Shown piece after piece: positions 1 through 12,800 of a stretch of DNA of 64,000 nucleotides. Source of the stretch: Gonapodya prolifera JEL478 (Eukaryota; Monoblepharomycota; Monoblepharidomycetes; Monoblepharidales; Gonapodyaceae); assembly GCA_001574975.1 (NCBI GenBank), contig KQ965792.1, positions 70,919 through 134,918 of the forward strand, given 5' to 3'. Position 1 is the stretch's first letter. Every line of letters starts with the position of its first letter. A program made the position numbers and the translations under genes. The notes beneath the pieces were generated by a model. That model had not been told where the DNA came from, did not search any database, and was given only the letters and a program-made list of their open reading frames with translations.

Positions 1-264
1 TCACTGGAAAAAATTTTCGCGATGCTGACGGCGACGGCGTCCAGTCTGCGCGATGCCGTTCTATTTCTCGAGAGCGGAAATTGCACGTCGGCTACGACAG
101 CTGCGAAGGGTCCAGAAGAAAGGTGCGTCCGCATGCAAACGCGGGTGCATGTCGTCGCCGCAGCCAGGACCCTTGCCCGTCCTCGAAGACCTTTCGGAAG
201 GAGTGGGGTAAGGCGTTGCGTCGGATCCATAGGCACGCGACAAAAAAGAAAGTTTTTCGGGCAC

Positions 265-1330
265 CTACTCAGGCAAAACATCGCACCGGAAGCAGACGTA
301 GTGGAAAGGCTTCTCCTTGAGCGATTCCACGTCAGCATCTTCATTCTCCTCTGCGTCGTCGTCGTCGTCGTCGTCGTCGTCATCGTCATCGTCATCGTCA
401 AGACGATGTTCATCCACGCCTATGCTACGTTGGTTTCCGTGGACGGCACCGTCGCCATTGTTGTCGGTGCGTGGCACCTGCAACGCACTGTACGATCTGG
501 TGAGAACTGAGATGTGCGGCCTCGTGAGATGACACTCACTTGCTGCAGATTGTACACGGACGGGTAGGTCGCTGATTCAGATAGCTGACGAGGTGTATGT
601 GTTGGAGTCCAGCGTCCGGTAATTGCGCTTGGGCCCGCTCTCACCAAGCATAGGCACAAATGCGGCATTCATATCGCAGGCCATCAAACCGCTCATTAGG
701 TTTACGCTTATTTCCTTTTGACATCCGCTTTCTGGAAAATAGGAAGGTTGGTAGTTGGAGGAGGGGGAAATGAAAATCACCACACCAAGTCCGGAATAAA
801 ATACCCACTTTTCGCAAGCTCCGAGGCACTTGAAATACTTCCTTTTCTCAAGCGGTTGCAATTTTACAGCCCTTGAAGCGCGATGACATTTGTGATTGGA
901 GGACACGCCATTCGAGTTTCCCCGGACTCACACAACGCCGCAACCCCGCTTCCCCAAACACTCGTAAACGACCGGCATCGGTGGGGCTGATAGTACAGGT
1001 GACTTTTTGGGTGTAATGACCGATGGTATCCCAAGCAGTTCTGGAACTTTGGGATGGTCTGCGGCCTCTAAGTCCGAGGCAGGAATTGTGGCACAGAGAT
1101 TGATCATTGCCTTAGGTGGTGCATTTGCGGAAAGCGCTGTCGGCGGTATCGTTCCGTTGAGATTTAGAGGAGGGATAAGTGTATGCTTGGGAAGAGTGGT
1201 GGAGGGAACAACAGAGCTGTTTTCGATGTGTTCTCGAAAGGAGCAAATTTCAAAGAGATTGTGGATATTACATAAACACAAGTTGTGTTTTTCTCTCCTT
1301 TTATCGCGATGGCTTCCGTGGCATTTCAAA
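265..1330 (-). CDS. possible multi-exon zinc-binding protein fragment
   Basis: No family is recognised. On the minus strand several short open stretches look like exons joined by plausible GTGNGT/AG introns: a Ser/Pro-rich piece at about 928-1250, a piece with FKCLGACEK at about 830-900, one with YECRIC at about 640-740, one with PCTIC at about 550-580, and a terminal piece at about 265-480. The terminal piece has a run of Asp residues followed by FHYVCFRCDVLPE and then a GTAGGT donor-like site. The repeated C-x2-C pairs (CRIC, CTIC, CFRC) suggest metal binding, and the acidic run resembles nuclear or chromatin proteins. The gene would continue leftward towards the window edge. The exons were not all joined in a consistent phase, so this is only a candidate, and start and end are unknown. 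Confidence 0.25.
353..400. repeat. GTC/ATC trinucleotide run (poly-Asp on minus strand)
   Basis: About sixteen consecutive GTC or ATC triplets. Read on the minus strand they are GAC/GAT and would encode the poly-Asp run of the possible zinc-binding protein. Mixed GAC/GAT usage suggests an older or selected tract rather than a fresh microsatellite expansion. Confidence 0.7.
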
Positions 1331-1389
1331 GAGAGTGCGAAACAATCTTATCAACAGGGAAAGGGAAAAGTGGATTGACATGTGATGTC

Positions 1390-2031
1390 ACGTGTCCGCC
1401 TGTCTGGTCGGGACCTTGTGAAATGATACAGCACAAGGAAGGCGATAGTGAAATTTTGGTGTGCGATAATGGTGAAGGAGGGATATTTTGAGTTGTTGTC
1501 TGTTGGAACCAAATGTTGGTCCCGGGGTTGTCAGATCACAAGTTCGCAAATTTAGAGAGGGATATGCTAAGGAGAAGATATGCATTCACTTTTACACATG
1601 TACAGTTGGTGAGAGATGGGGAAAATGTTCCATTTGGTGTCCTGGTTGAAGTACGTTTGTGTGCGACAATGGCGAGCATGCATCCACTTCCTGCGACGAA
1701 GATCGATGTAAAAGCTTGTAGGACTCTAGTGCTGCATGAATAAATGCGTGCGCCAAGGAATCACAAAGACCATCTTGTGTGGCAGGCATTGAGGGGGGTT
1801 CAGGGACCGGTGCCCTGTGCCCAGATCGAGGGGTTGGGAGATGAGAGCGTGAACGGCGACGAGAAGACAGAGCGACCGGCAGAGACACAGACGAAGACAC
1901 CGCCATTGCATTGGCGAGACGGAGAGTCTGGGTACAGGGAGGGGCGTGACAGCGAGACTCCGGAGACAGACGAAGAAGAGATTCAAAGTTGGCGAGTGCA
2001 CAGCGAGACAGCGGGCGGAGATTGATGCGAA
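1390..2031. other. intergenic; no gene recognised
   Basis: No convincing coding stretch on either strand. From about 1800 the plus strand becomes rich in GAGA-type purine runs, which continue into the first exon of the phosphatase gene. A TGATGTCACGTG element (CRE-like plus E-box core) lies near 1384-1395. Confidence 0.4.
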
Positions 2032-5000
2032 ATGGAACGAGACACAGAAGGAGACTTTGAGAGAGAGAGCGCTGCGAGTGGGGGAGTAAATGCAGAGCTG
2101 AGAGTCGGGGATGATTGGAGCGGACAGGGGTCAGGGGCAGGACGGGAGACAGCTATGGCTCACAGGACGACAGGGGAAACGAACAAGGGGAAAGAGAGAG
2201 CAGCAGTAGGAGGCGGCGATGGCGAGCACGGACCGCCAGTGCCGCCAAAAGACGGCGCGAACGGGAGGGAAAAGGTGGCGAAATCAGCGGGGTGGGTGGG
2301 GCTCGCCCGGAGCATGGGAAGAGAAGCTCAGCGGGACAAGGAACTGCCGCCGCTACCAAGCGTGAGTGGAATGGTTTGAACGAGAGAGCGTGCACGAGAG
2401 ACAACATGACCAAGAATATCACGGGTTACCACCACTCTGCGAAACCAGTCACAAGCTCCATCGAGCACTGGATTAAAGACACAAGCAACGCAGCATGCGT
2501 CCTCTGTCGCGCCCCTTGCCCCGCTTCCACTCTCCACCACGTCCAGACTCGCACTCGCGCCTTCATTCTCTTCTGACTCACCCCAATCCCACTCCCTGTC
2601 CTCCAACTCTCTCCTCCCGCAAGACTGGCTTGCATCCTCGCAACAAACCACCAACTCGCTTGCATCCACTGACTCGCTTGCCTTTTCTTCCTCCGGTCTC
2701 ACACCACTCACACCGGCGTCGGCGCCAACACGCCACCGCCTCTCGCTCTCACTCCCCGCGCACCCCTCACACCACATCAACGACCAACTCGAAGTCGCAT
2801 GCGCCGCTGCAAAAGTCCGTGCGGAACGAATCTCACCGGCCGACTTGCTCGCATTCCTCAACGAAAACTCTCCACCAACTCCACCAGTCAACCCCGCATC
2901 CGAGCCCTCCATCACCACGTCGTCGTCTCCCCCCTCGTCACCTCCCCGGTCTTTTTCTCTAACTCCACCCCCCTTGCTTCTCCTCGACGTCCGCCCACAC
3001 CCCTCCTTCCTCTCATCCCGCCTCGCCACATCCCTCAACCTCGCAATGGCCGCCCTGTTCCGCGCCCGCCTGCGTGCAAAGCCGCTGGCGCGTCGCAGAT
3101 ACGACGTGGAGCGTACAGTCGTCGGAGGTGGCGGGCGGGCAGCGGTCGAGGCCTGGCGTGTGGGAGTCCCGGGTGGTGCTGTCCTTGAAGGACCTGCACC
3201 TGCACCTGCACCTGCGCAGGCGGATCAGGGTGGCTTGCCTCCTACTCCCGCAGGCGTATCATCCACTGACGCTCCCACAACTGCCCTCCGTGGTCCCGGC
3301 CGACTCATCCTAGTCTACGACGACGCAATGTGCGAAGCTCAGGGGTCACTCAGCGCGACAGACGCCTGGATGGCGCTTTTGATGCTCGACAGGTCCGTGC
3401 CACTCGCACCGGGGGAGCAAGACGAACTCGCGTCGTCGCTTGCGGGTGATCTGGCGGCATCCCAGGGGGTGGGGCTGTCAACCTCGGGCGGCCTCGGAGC
3501 GTCGGGACCGATGAGTATGTCTGCGGGTCCGTGTATATCAGGGGTTGTTGGTAGGTTGTTCTCGAGCACCTGACGTTCCAGGCATCGCAAAACCGTTTCC
3601 CACGTTAAATCATGTGTCTTTACTCTCATAGGTTCCTTCCCCCCTTCTCTTTCTACTTTGCCCAACTCTGCTTTAACTCCTCCACCTGCTGCTCTCGATG
3701 GTCAGTCTCCTTCACAGGCCTCAACATTGAGCCAACAATCGTCCCAAGAAGGCTCCCTCCCACCGGACACCCGCATCGCGTACCTTGCCGGCGGTCTCTC
3801 TGCGTTCGCCCGGCTCCCTGGAGCGGCCCGCTTCCTCGTGTCTGGAGAAGGCGCGGGCGTTCCTGACCCTGTGGCAGACACGTCCGAGCTCCTCGTGGAA
3901 GGCGCCCTGGACACGGCGATGGCCACAAACAATGCACCACAAGAAATCACACAAGCTACAACTGAAGCTCAAGACCCTACTCAACAGGCTACTCCAGTCC
4001 GACCTGCCCGACGCATGTCTGCCTTGTCAGTCAACACAGATGCCGCACGAGACCGGGCAGACCGAGCGCGAGCCAAAGCTGACCGCCGGCGAAGCGGTGC
4101 GCCGTCCCTCGGGGGGTCAAGGACGCCCGTGTTTGCCGCTCTCGAAGCGAGCCCCGTTGTGGACGGTGCGGGCTCTGATATGGCTGCGACCGAGAAAAGT
4201 GAGGGAGGCGTGGATGACTTTCCAACCGTGCCGAAAAGTCTGCCCAGGCCTCGTGGGGCCACGTTCTCAGCTGGGATGGAGCTCTCCCTCTCCATGCCGG
4301 CGAGTTCGAGCTTGTCCTCTTCAGATGATGTCCCAGAGCGCCGACGACCCCCGCTTCGTGTCTCCATATCTGGGAAACGCCCCGCGTCCTCAGACTTTGT
4401 CGGTATCCGACCCACTTCGCTTGATGGCGGGGATGGGGTTGATGAGGAGGCGCGTGGTCGGTCTTCTATTGTAGGGGATGCAGGAGGGCGGCCGAGACAA
4501 CGGGGGCGCAATGGCACGAATCTTGGAGTTTCTGTGCCGCCGCCAATCGTGGGGAGGCGCAGGGGAGAGTCGGCTGCGGCTGCGACGGGTATGAGATCAT
4601 GCGGCTTGGTGACGCCTGGAACTACTGTTGGTCTGAAGAAGTGGGATGGGGAATGGTCTAAGGAGAAAGACCGAAGCGGGAGAATGCCGACTATACATTC
4701 AATGGCGCCCAGCGAGGATATGGGGATGCCAGGTACCGATCGAACGATGGAACCAAGTGCCAGTGGAGCCTTTGGCGTGAGCGAGAGTCAGGGACCGCCA
4801 CCAATGTCGGAATCTTCTGGTCTTCTTCTGGTTGCCTCGCCAGACAGCTCATGCAGCACAACGACTCAGTTCTTCCGCACTCCGGCGAGCCTTACAAGTT
4901 CAGGTGCCACCGGTCTTGGAACGTGGAGCAAGGGGTCCGCTGTGGAAGAAGTTGAGGAAAACGAAGGATCACGCGAACACATCACTGACATCACTGACGG

Positions 5001-6039
5001 ATCGCAGCCCAAGAGCGAAAGAATGGCAACTGAGCAAGCAATTCGTGTGGCGGAGAACGACAAAGATCAGGCATCAATGCGGGGATGGTCGCCGACAACA
5101 GCGGTGGGCATTTTAGCGCCAGAAGTGGATATGGACTGGGCTGGTAAGGTGGGCAGGGATCTTGACGCGTGGGCTGCAGATGGAATGAATAAAGATCGTG
5201 AGGACGAAAATGAAAATGACGGATTCGAAATGAACGACGGGTCTGGCGGGGTGCACGACAATCTCGATTTTGAGGCCGACGGGGATCCTGATACAGACTC
5301 GGCTCCCATGTCGGCCTCGGACGAGTCAGCGCCGACGTCGGACGACGACGAGCACGGAGGCCAACCTTTGGATTTGTACACGTGCGTCCTCGAAAATCTG
5401 TATATTGGGTCTGACGATTTACCGGCATCTGTCGATGGGAGGGCCCGGCTCAGAGGGTTGGGTGTGACTCATGTGCTCAATGTTGCCACCGAGGTGAATG
5501 GCGTCGAGGCGAGCGCAGGTCAGGGCGCGGGTGCTTTAGCAGAGGAAGGCTTCGTGTGCATGAAGCTGAACGTCAAAGATAACGCGAACGAAGATATGGA
5601 AAAGTTTATGAGGCAGGGGATTGCTTTTATCGGTGAGTTGTTTGTTAACATTCACCGCCACCTTCGTCATTAACGTTTTGTGCCTATCTCTGAACGTGAA
5701 CATCCAGAGTCTGCCCACGCCGACCCGAGCTCGATTGTTTTCGTGCACTGCAAAATGGGGGTATCCCGCTCCGCCACCATCGTCATTGCATACCTAATGA
5801 AAGCGATGGAATGGACCGAGGCCAAGGCATTTGACTTCCTGCGTCGACGGAGACCGGGAATACAACCAAATCTAGGGTTCATGATAACGCTGAGGAATTG
5901 GGAACGGGAGTTGTTTGGAAAGACCGCGGATATGGGGAGTATGGGGAGCCGGGACGGACTGGGTAATGCAGGCAGCAAAGAATTTTTGGGGAGTACAAGC
6001 CAATTGGTCGAAGCGCAGCAAGTTGCGATGGTTTTGTAA
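2032..6039 (+). CDS. MAP-kinase-phosphatase-like protein (rhodanese + dual-specificity phosphatase)
   Basis: Likely dephosphorylates phospho-Ser/Thr and phospho-Tyr in a MAP kinase. Proposed exons are 2032-2361, 2449-3550, 3632-5632 and 5708-6039; all phases fit and give about 1254 residues. A rhodanese (CDC25-like) module begins near residue 287 with LLLLDVRP, and its second half after the 3551-3631 intron contains IAYLAGGLSAFA, the usual layout of MKP kinase-docking domains. The phosphatase domain starts near residue 1055 (LYTCVLENLYIGS) and holds the P-loop HCKMGVSRS near 1157, matching HCx5R. Between the two lies about 500 residues of Ser/Asp/Gly-rich linker, far longer than in animal MKPs. 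The N-terminus is low complexity with a KELPPLPS proline motif. The start at 2032 is the least certain point; in-frame ATGs follow downstream (for example 2158). Confidence 0.85.
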
Positions 6040-6973
6040 ATCTCTATTCGGATATTGGGTGCACAACTTTCACGTTAATGGATCATAAATCTCACGAGTA
6101 GTTTATGTTTTCGGAACAGAGCACTGACTGACTCTACGTGTCGTCTGGCGTCTACAACTCACAAACTGCAGTCTGCGTTCTCAATGTATCTCAATAGTAT
6201 GTCTCTCATGTTAGTACGTCATTGTATCCCGTATCACCTGTCTGCAGCCGAATGGACTCGCTCACTCCGAAAACGTCTTGAAATTCGCCGAAATGCGGAA
6301 CGCGGATATGATAAGGTCACAAAACCGAGCTTTCCAATATTTTGACAACGAGCGTTATTCTCTGGAACTTTCCAACAAATGAAAAGGCGAAATATCACTT
6401 CAATTTTAGAATATGTGCTTCCAAGATTATCGGGATAGAACTGGAAATGAAAGGGGGAAAAGAACGAAGGGGACATGACGACAGGGATGAGGTGGGGGAG
6501 TGTTCCGGGTTGGTGGGTCCGTGCGTGCCCGGAGGGCCGCAGCCATACGTGTCGCTGGCCCGATTTTAGTTTTACGCTTACAATCAACGGTTTAGCGGGG
6601 ACACGGGATCTTCCCCACAACTTTACCACAAGGCAACCAATTACCTTCGACTAAAGCGAGCGACACCGCCTCGTGAGTGTCTGTCGGCTGGGAAAAGGCT
6701 CATCGGGCTGGCTGTGATGATGACCCAGCATCTGTCATGCTAAACGCACCCGGGGACCACGATGGCAACAAACATGGATCTTTCAACTAAGGAACTGACG
6801 CTGGGCAGGGCAAAGGATGTGTCGTTGTGGCCCTGCAGGCAATTGTTGCCAGGAAAGGACGTTCGGCGTTGGTTGTGTCATGTCATCCCACTTTTACCTT
6901 TTTCACCACTGTAACTTCATATCGGACCTTCATCGATCACTTTTCTGACTAGTCTTTGCCTCTGCAGTGGAGA
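6040..6973. other. intergenic region, no gene seen
   Basis: About 0.93 kb between the phosphatase stop and the SET-protein start. The first part is AT-richer; no credible ORF, RNA gene or repeat is visible. The last 80 bases are pyrimidine-rich and probably hold the promoter of the downstream gene. Confidence 0.5.
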
Positions 6974-9705
6974 ATGACGGTTCCTGAATCCTCCGTGGCT
7001 CCACAAGCTCTCCCAAAGAAAGCGAAAGGATCGCAGAAGTCTACCAAGAGCCTCAAAGCCCAGTCACTTCTAGCCAAGTACGCACCTTACTTCAGCAATG
7101 CGACAGATGATTCCCTTCAGCTTCGTTCGACTGCGGCGAGAGGGCGACACGTCGTAGCCGCCAAGGATCTCGCTCCAGGAAGTGTTCTCCACGAAGAAGC
7201 CGCGTATACCCACATTGTTCGACGGGGACACGTTGCCGACATTTGCACATTCTGTCTCAATCAGTTCAAAACGCTCATAAACCCAGCGGCGAGGCTCCTT
7301 CTTGGACAGAACGTTCCCGTCACTCGGGTTTCCGTACCTTGCAAAGTCGGCAAATGCGGAGAGCTGACCAACTATTGCTCAGAAGAATGTCGCCTGGCTG
7401 ACGAAGAGCGACACAGCCTCGAGTGCGAAGTCGTCGGTGCCTTGGAAAGAGTTGCCATTGCGACAAACAGCGAGTGGGATCTTTTGAGGATTCTGGTAGC
7501 CGTTCTCGCCAAGAAGGCCCTGGAGACGAAGCACGGAGTTTCTGATGGTGATCCCGGGGTTCTGGATTCTCGTAAGTTTGGTCGCGAGATGGTTTGGTGT
7601 TTTCGCCAAAGTGACATTCAACCTAAAGGCATTGCGACTTGGAGCGCTGTGTGTGACATACCAAACTCTCGTGAGCTGAAAGTACGCCTTGAGAAGGACT
7701 GGATTGACCAATGTTCAAAGGCTGGTGAGTCTCGGCATTGCTGATGGGGAACTCCCTGTTTTGAACACATCGAAATCAGCCAAATTCCTGCACGAACTCC
7801 TTCCCGCTTCCATGCGTCTTCCGCCATCCGAGTTGATGGATCTTGCTTGCAGGTTCGCTTGGCGAGCGATGTCTTCTCACTCGATAGTTCTGACATTTGT
7901 ATGTCTTGTACGACACCAGGATCCAGTCAATCGTCCAACTCTTCCCATCCCCTCTCCGTCCACCTCCCGAAGGACAACCTCCTCAAACTGACCTCCGCGA
8001 AGCTGTTTATGCCGTCTTCCCTGTCACAATGTTGTGGTTCGCCCACTCGTGCAAGTGAGGGTGATAATTCTTGTTGCAGGATGTTTCAATCACTGATGAA
8101 AGCCGGGGGGGCATACCTCCTGGCTTTCCACAGCGCGAACGCAATTATGGCCAACAAGGAAGAACTTCCCGTGCCTACCATTGTTGCTACCCCATCGTCC
8201 TATCCTCGCCTTGTTGTTCGGTCGATCCGCCAAATCCCTGCCAACACGGAGGTAGCGATATCGTTCGTGGACACATTCCTTCCCCGTGCAGAGCGCAGAA
8301 TTGAGAGTATGTTTGATGTGGACAGAGTGGTACCATTTGCCTGATTTCACACTGCGCTGCCTTTTGATTAGTCTTCTGCTTGCGAAACATGTGGTGCGAA
8401 TGCCAACGTTGCAAACCCCCGATCAAGCTCTCTGCCGACCGCTTTCTCAATGGGATTGTGTGCCTCAACTGCAACGACGGAGTTTATGCCATTGAAGAAG
8501 ACGCCAAGGCATCTCTGGAGCGACTACTCAAGTCTGTGCAAGAGGAGAAGGACCGTTTGAAAGAGGAAGCAAAGAAGTCAGCCAGCGAAAAGGATGTTGG
8601 TTCCAACGAGTCGCAGACAGGAAATGGCACCAGCGAAAACGTGAACGGACGAGTCGCAACTGAAAACGGAAACGGTAATGTAAATGGTGATGGTGGGGCC
8701 AATGGACACAGCGAAGTGGCCGAAACCGAGGGTGCAAAGCCGAACGGAAACGGGACTGCCGATTCGTCTGACGCAAACGCAAATGGTAGGAAGAAAAAGA
8801 CATTAAATTTGCCTCTGCGGAAGTGCTGACGTTTTCATAATTTTAAGGAGTAACCGATATTGTTCCCGAGGAGCCACCAGCCCCCATCACACTTGCGAAA
8901 GCTCTTGAGGATGCAGCGGAACCTCGTTCTTCGTGTACTACTTGTGGACATGAGATCCCAACATCATGGTTGAATACCTTCCAGCAAATACTTCAAGGGG
9001 AACAACAACGCCTCGCACAACTGCTCCAACAAGCACAGACACCCAGCGGAGTCACGATTACTGCGATCGTGCGTCCGAGCGTGGAAGCATTCCTTACCAA
9101 GAATGTGAGCGATAGCTTCAGGACCGCCACTCCAGCCCAAAATACCTCCAAGGCATTAGCAAAGCTGAAACTGGCGGACACGGATAGCTGGACTGAGGCA
9201 GAGGCGTTGGGAAGGATGAAGCTCCACCCATCGGCTAACATGGTCGTGGCAACGCGTATTCCTCTCCTGAACCTAATTATTTCCGACGAGGAATGGCAAG
9301 CCGCTTACTTCACCACAAAAGAGGTTAGTCTCGTCCCATTTTGCCCACGTTTTTGATCGATCTAACCGGCATACCTAACCTTCCACAACAATAGATCATC
9401 AGTGCTATGGAGCGGTCGGGTGCTATTCCAACAGATCATCCTGAGATGGGTGACTTCCACTTATACCTTGCAGACAATGCCCTTCGAGTATCACAAATGC
9501 ACTCTGGCAAAGCTGGAAAATTGTGAGTTTGGTAGCACGCGTAACTCGCAAGATACATTACGATCAAGTGGCCTGACTCTCAAATAGGTATGAGCGAGAG
9601 GCTCGGGAAGCTTACCGCCGTTGTTTCGAGATTCGCAGAAGGTGCTTCGGAGATGACCACTCCAAGACCATTGAGGTGAAAAGGCGACTGGGGATGAAGG
9701 TTTAA
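6974..9705 (+). CDS. SMYD-like MYND/SET-domain protein
   Basis: Putative protein-lysine methyltransferase of the SMYD type. Eight exons with consistent phases: 6974-7724, 7780-7852, 7920-8054, 8134-8306, 8372-8785, 8848-9323, 9395-9522 and 9588-9705, giving about 755 residues. An N-terminal split-SET segment (RGRHVVAAKDLAPGSVL) precedes a MYND zinc finger (CTFC, then CGELTNYCSEECR, then HSLEC). The core SET follows, with FAHSCNANAIM across the exon 3/4 junction and ISFVDTFLPRAERR, then the post-SET CECQRC. A long Asn/Gly-rich insert (about residues 420-515) and a TPR-like C-terminus ending in FGDDHSKTIEVKRRLG follow, as in animal SMYDs. The conserved NHSCxPN is AHSCNAN here. ATG 6974 is the first Met in frame. 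Confidence 0.85.
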
Positions 9706-9869
9706 TTTCATGTGTGTTTAGGGGTATAGCATCTCAGACTTGGAGGAACTCAAAGAACTGGCGATTTACTCGCAGTCACTTAATGTACAGGAATAACAAA
9801 TTTCGCATATCACTGGCCTGTGTGTTCTCTTACAGTACTTTCGGACGCCATTTACAGATACAAAGAACT

Positions 9870-12800
9870 TCACTCAAGAACTTCACCAGGCTCCGCCCTG
9901 CTTTCAAGCGTCCTTGACGTATCTACCTCGCCATCGCTACCTGCTCCCTCGGACCTCAGATCTCCTGTACGCTGCCCGGCAGGCCTTCCAACCGCACTGC
10001 GCAGGGCCGACTCAAGTCTTTCAATCTCCCTCTCCGCGTCAGGTTCTCTGCTACGTGCTTCTTCAAGACGAGAAAGTGATGCGTGTCTAGGAAGCTGATA
10101 TCGGCGTGCTGGGGACGGTGTTCTCATGGGAAACCCGTACCGATTCCCATGTGTCAATTGTTGCCAGGGTGTGTTCATCCTGCCAGAATCTGCTCGCGAC
10201 GACGTGCCTGAAGACCCATTCCTCACACGTCCAGTGATGCCCGAACTTCCCGACGACCTAGACCCTGTCCCAGTGCTCGGGGTCCACCCATCAAGGTCAT
10301 CATCTGTTCCAAACCACAGCCCCCTTGAGTTCCGCTCACCACCCGACGTTCCCCGCGACATGTCCAATAATCCCGAGGGACGTGGGTAGAACCGCTCCGA
10401 TGAGTGCAGACGGGACTCCCACACATTGCGCTCCTCTTCCGCTTCAGCAAGGAGCCTGGCGGCTCTTGAAGTGCGAGATCTGTATGTGGACGACCTCATT
10501 GGCGGCCCTGGGACGGAGAATATGTCGTCATCCGCGCCCAGAGTGCTGCTCGTGTATAACTCTGAATGCGCCTCTCGGGCGGGTCCACGCTCATACCAGC
10601 GGGGAAACGGGTCGTCGTCCAGCAACGAGTTCGCTTCCGACTCCACAAGACGGGCTAGGCCCCTTCCTTCTCTCCGCCGCCTCTCGCTGATGTGATCTCG
10701 ATCGCGTTGTCCATTGCCGAACCATCTCCCAGTCCCAGACGGCGTACGCTCCTCCTCTGCCGTGGTGAGCAACGACATGCCTCCAGTGTCTTCGTGGCGC
10801 GGTGTCAACCGGCGATCAGCGAGGCGCCAGTCATCGACGAAAAGGGTATCATCAATCCCTCTCATCGCTCTCCTCCTTCTGCGAAACCCATCAGTAGCTC
10901 TGCGCCTCGCGGGAAAGTCAGAGAATCCCAATGCAAGGCCGCCTGCAGCTCCAGGTTCCTCAGCAGCAGGGGACGCCGAACGAGAACGAGACCCAGATGC
11001 CGACCTCCCATTGCCCATCTGAGTTCCTGCAACAGTTGAGGTAGCCGTGGATGATGCCGTAGACCTGGCGAACGCATCCCTGTCTCTCTCCCTCTCTCTG
11101 CTAGACAAATCGACAGCCATTGCTTCCTCTACCCACTCTCTCCATTCATCCCCCGCCTGACCCGACGCCAGAATCCCAGGATTCAATTCCAGCGTACGCG
11201 CTGCTCTACCGAGTTCTCTCGACAGAGCAAGCAGAGGGTCGTCTCTCGCGAAATCGGGCTCGGCCCTGTTAGGCGTGGGGTTGTCTGCCCGCCTGTCAAT
11301 TCTCGCTGCGTCCGTAGGTGTTACCGATCCATCCCGACCGCCCTCGCCCGCCCTGGCCGACTCCGGTCGCCGAGCCGCTCGTGCGGTAGGGCGAGGTGGT
11401 GGGGCGACAGGACTTCCCGGCGTGCTGCCCCTCCCCGTTGGCGACGCAGGTGCAGAGTCGTCGGTGGGTTCCTCGTCTGCATCTACATCGTCCTCATCCG
11501 ACTCCCCGTCTCCATCGCGGTCAGTATGCCCATCAGCATCTGCGTCGTGCTCTGAAGTGGTGGAAGCGAAAGTATTCGACCCGAACACAGCCAAAGCGTT
11601 CCCCACATTTGCCACTTGCCCCTCATTGCCCCCAGCAGCTCGTGGATCATCTGCAGCTCGCTGAATACCTCCAATGGGCGGCGTCTCTCCACCAAATTGC
11701 CCTCTGTCGTCCGCGCTCGGAGCTGGTGAGCCATTGACGGTCCCCTGCACCCGCACCGTTGCCGAGCTCCCTTCGTCCCCAACCTCCTCACCACCTTGGA
11801 CAACCAAACCCTCGGGTAGCACTAAGCCCCCTTCGGTCTTGTCCACCCGCACTGGACCTCCCTGCAGCTGCGCAAGCCTCTCCTCGAGCTTTTTGGCGTA
11901 TCTATTGGGGCATCAGCACAGGGACCGTTGGCGTGAAGGTCGTGACGTCTTGACAAAGGCCCACATACCTCTCCACGTCTCTGCATTTTGCCCTCCATCC
12001 GCACCGGCGAACCGACCACGCAAATGTCAGCGAGCCGTCCGGGGAAAGGAAACCGTCCGAAGTCAGGCGATCCACGCGGGCAAACTGAGTCGAAGAGAAA
12101 GCCAGGGAGCGAATGAGGGGTAGTGCGTGAGTACGTTTGGGTGAAGAGAAGGTGCGAGTTTTAGAAACATTGAATCCCTTCTTCAACTTTCCCAATCAAC
12201 CCACTTTGTTGTAACCCCAACACTCTCCCGCTCCAAACACGCTCGCATACTCCCTACACACTACCTGTCTCCCACCCCGTGGCATCCCACCTTGGTCTCT
12301 CTCTCTTCCCTCCGCTCCACCGGCATGCGTGGGCGACGGAGGCCCCGACGGGGGGGTGTGCGCACGAGAGGCAGGGAGCGACGAGGGCCCGGCGACGGGA
12401 CCCCCAGAAGACGAGGGGCCCGCGAGGCCAGGTGCAGACGAGGACGACGAGCCACCGGCGGAGGGGGGTCGAAGCGTTGGTGGAGCGTCGGAGACGGGAA
12501 GCGGTGCGGGGACCTGGAAATAATGGAGTCAACATTGACCAGAGTACGTCTGTGCCCTTCACAGAATTGAACGCACCAGCTCAATCCGGTACTGGAACTC
12601 CCCGCCCCACCCGTCGCCATCCTCGTCGTCATGCCGCTCGGGCCTGTCAGGGGTGTCGCGCTGACGAACCTCCGAAACGGCTTGGGCGCCTGATCGGTCC
12701 GCACGGGGGTTCTCTGGTGCCGATGGGTTCGTCGGCGACGAGAGACCCTGCCCCTGAACCTGCGCATTTGAACCAGTCCCCGACGCAGACGCATCCCGTC

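Noticed and set aside
2328-3038. Minus-strand open frame of 236 codons opposite the phosphatase exon 2
   Set aside because: It is the antisense of a Ser/Pro-rich coding stretch; splicing and the rhodanese motif support the plus strand.
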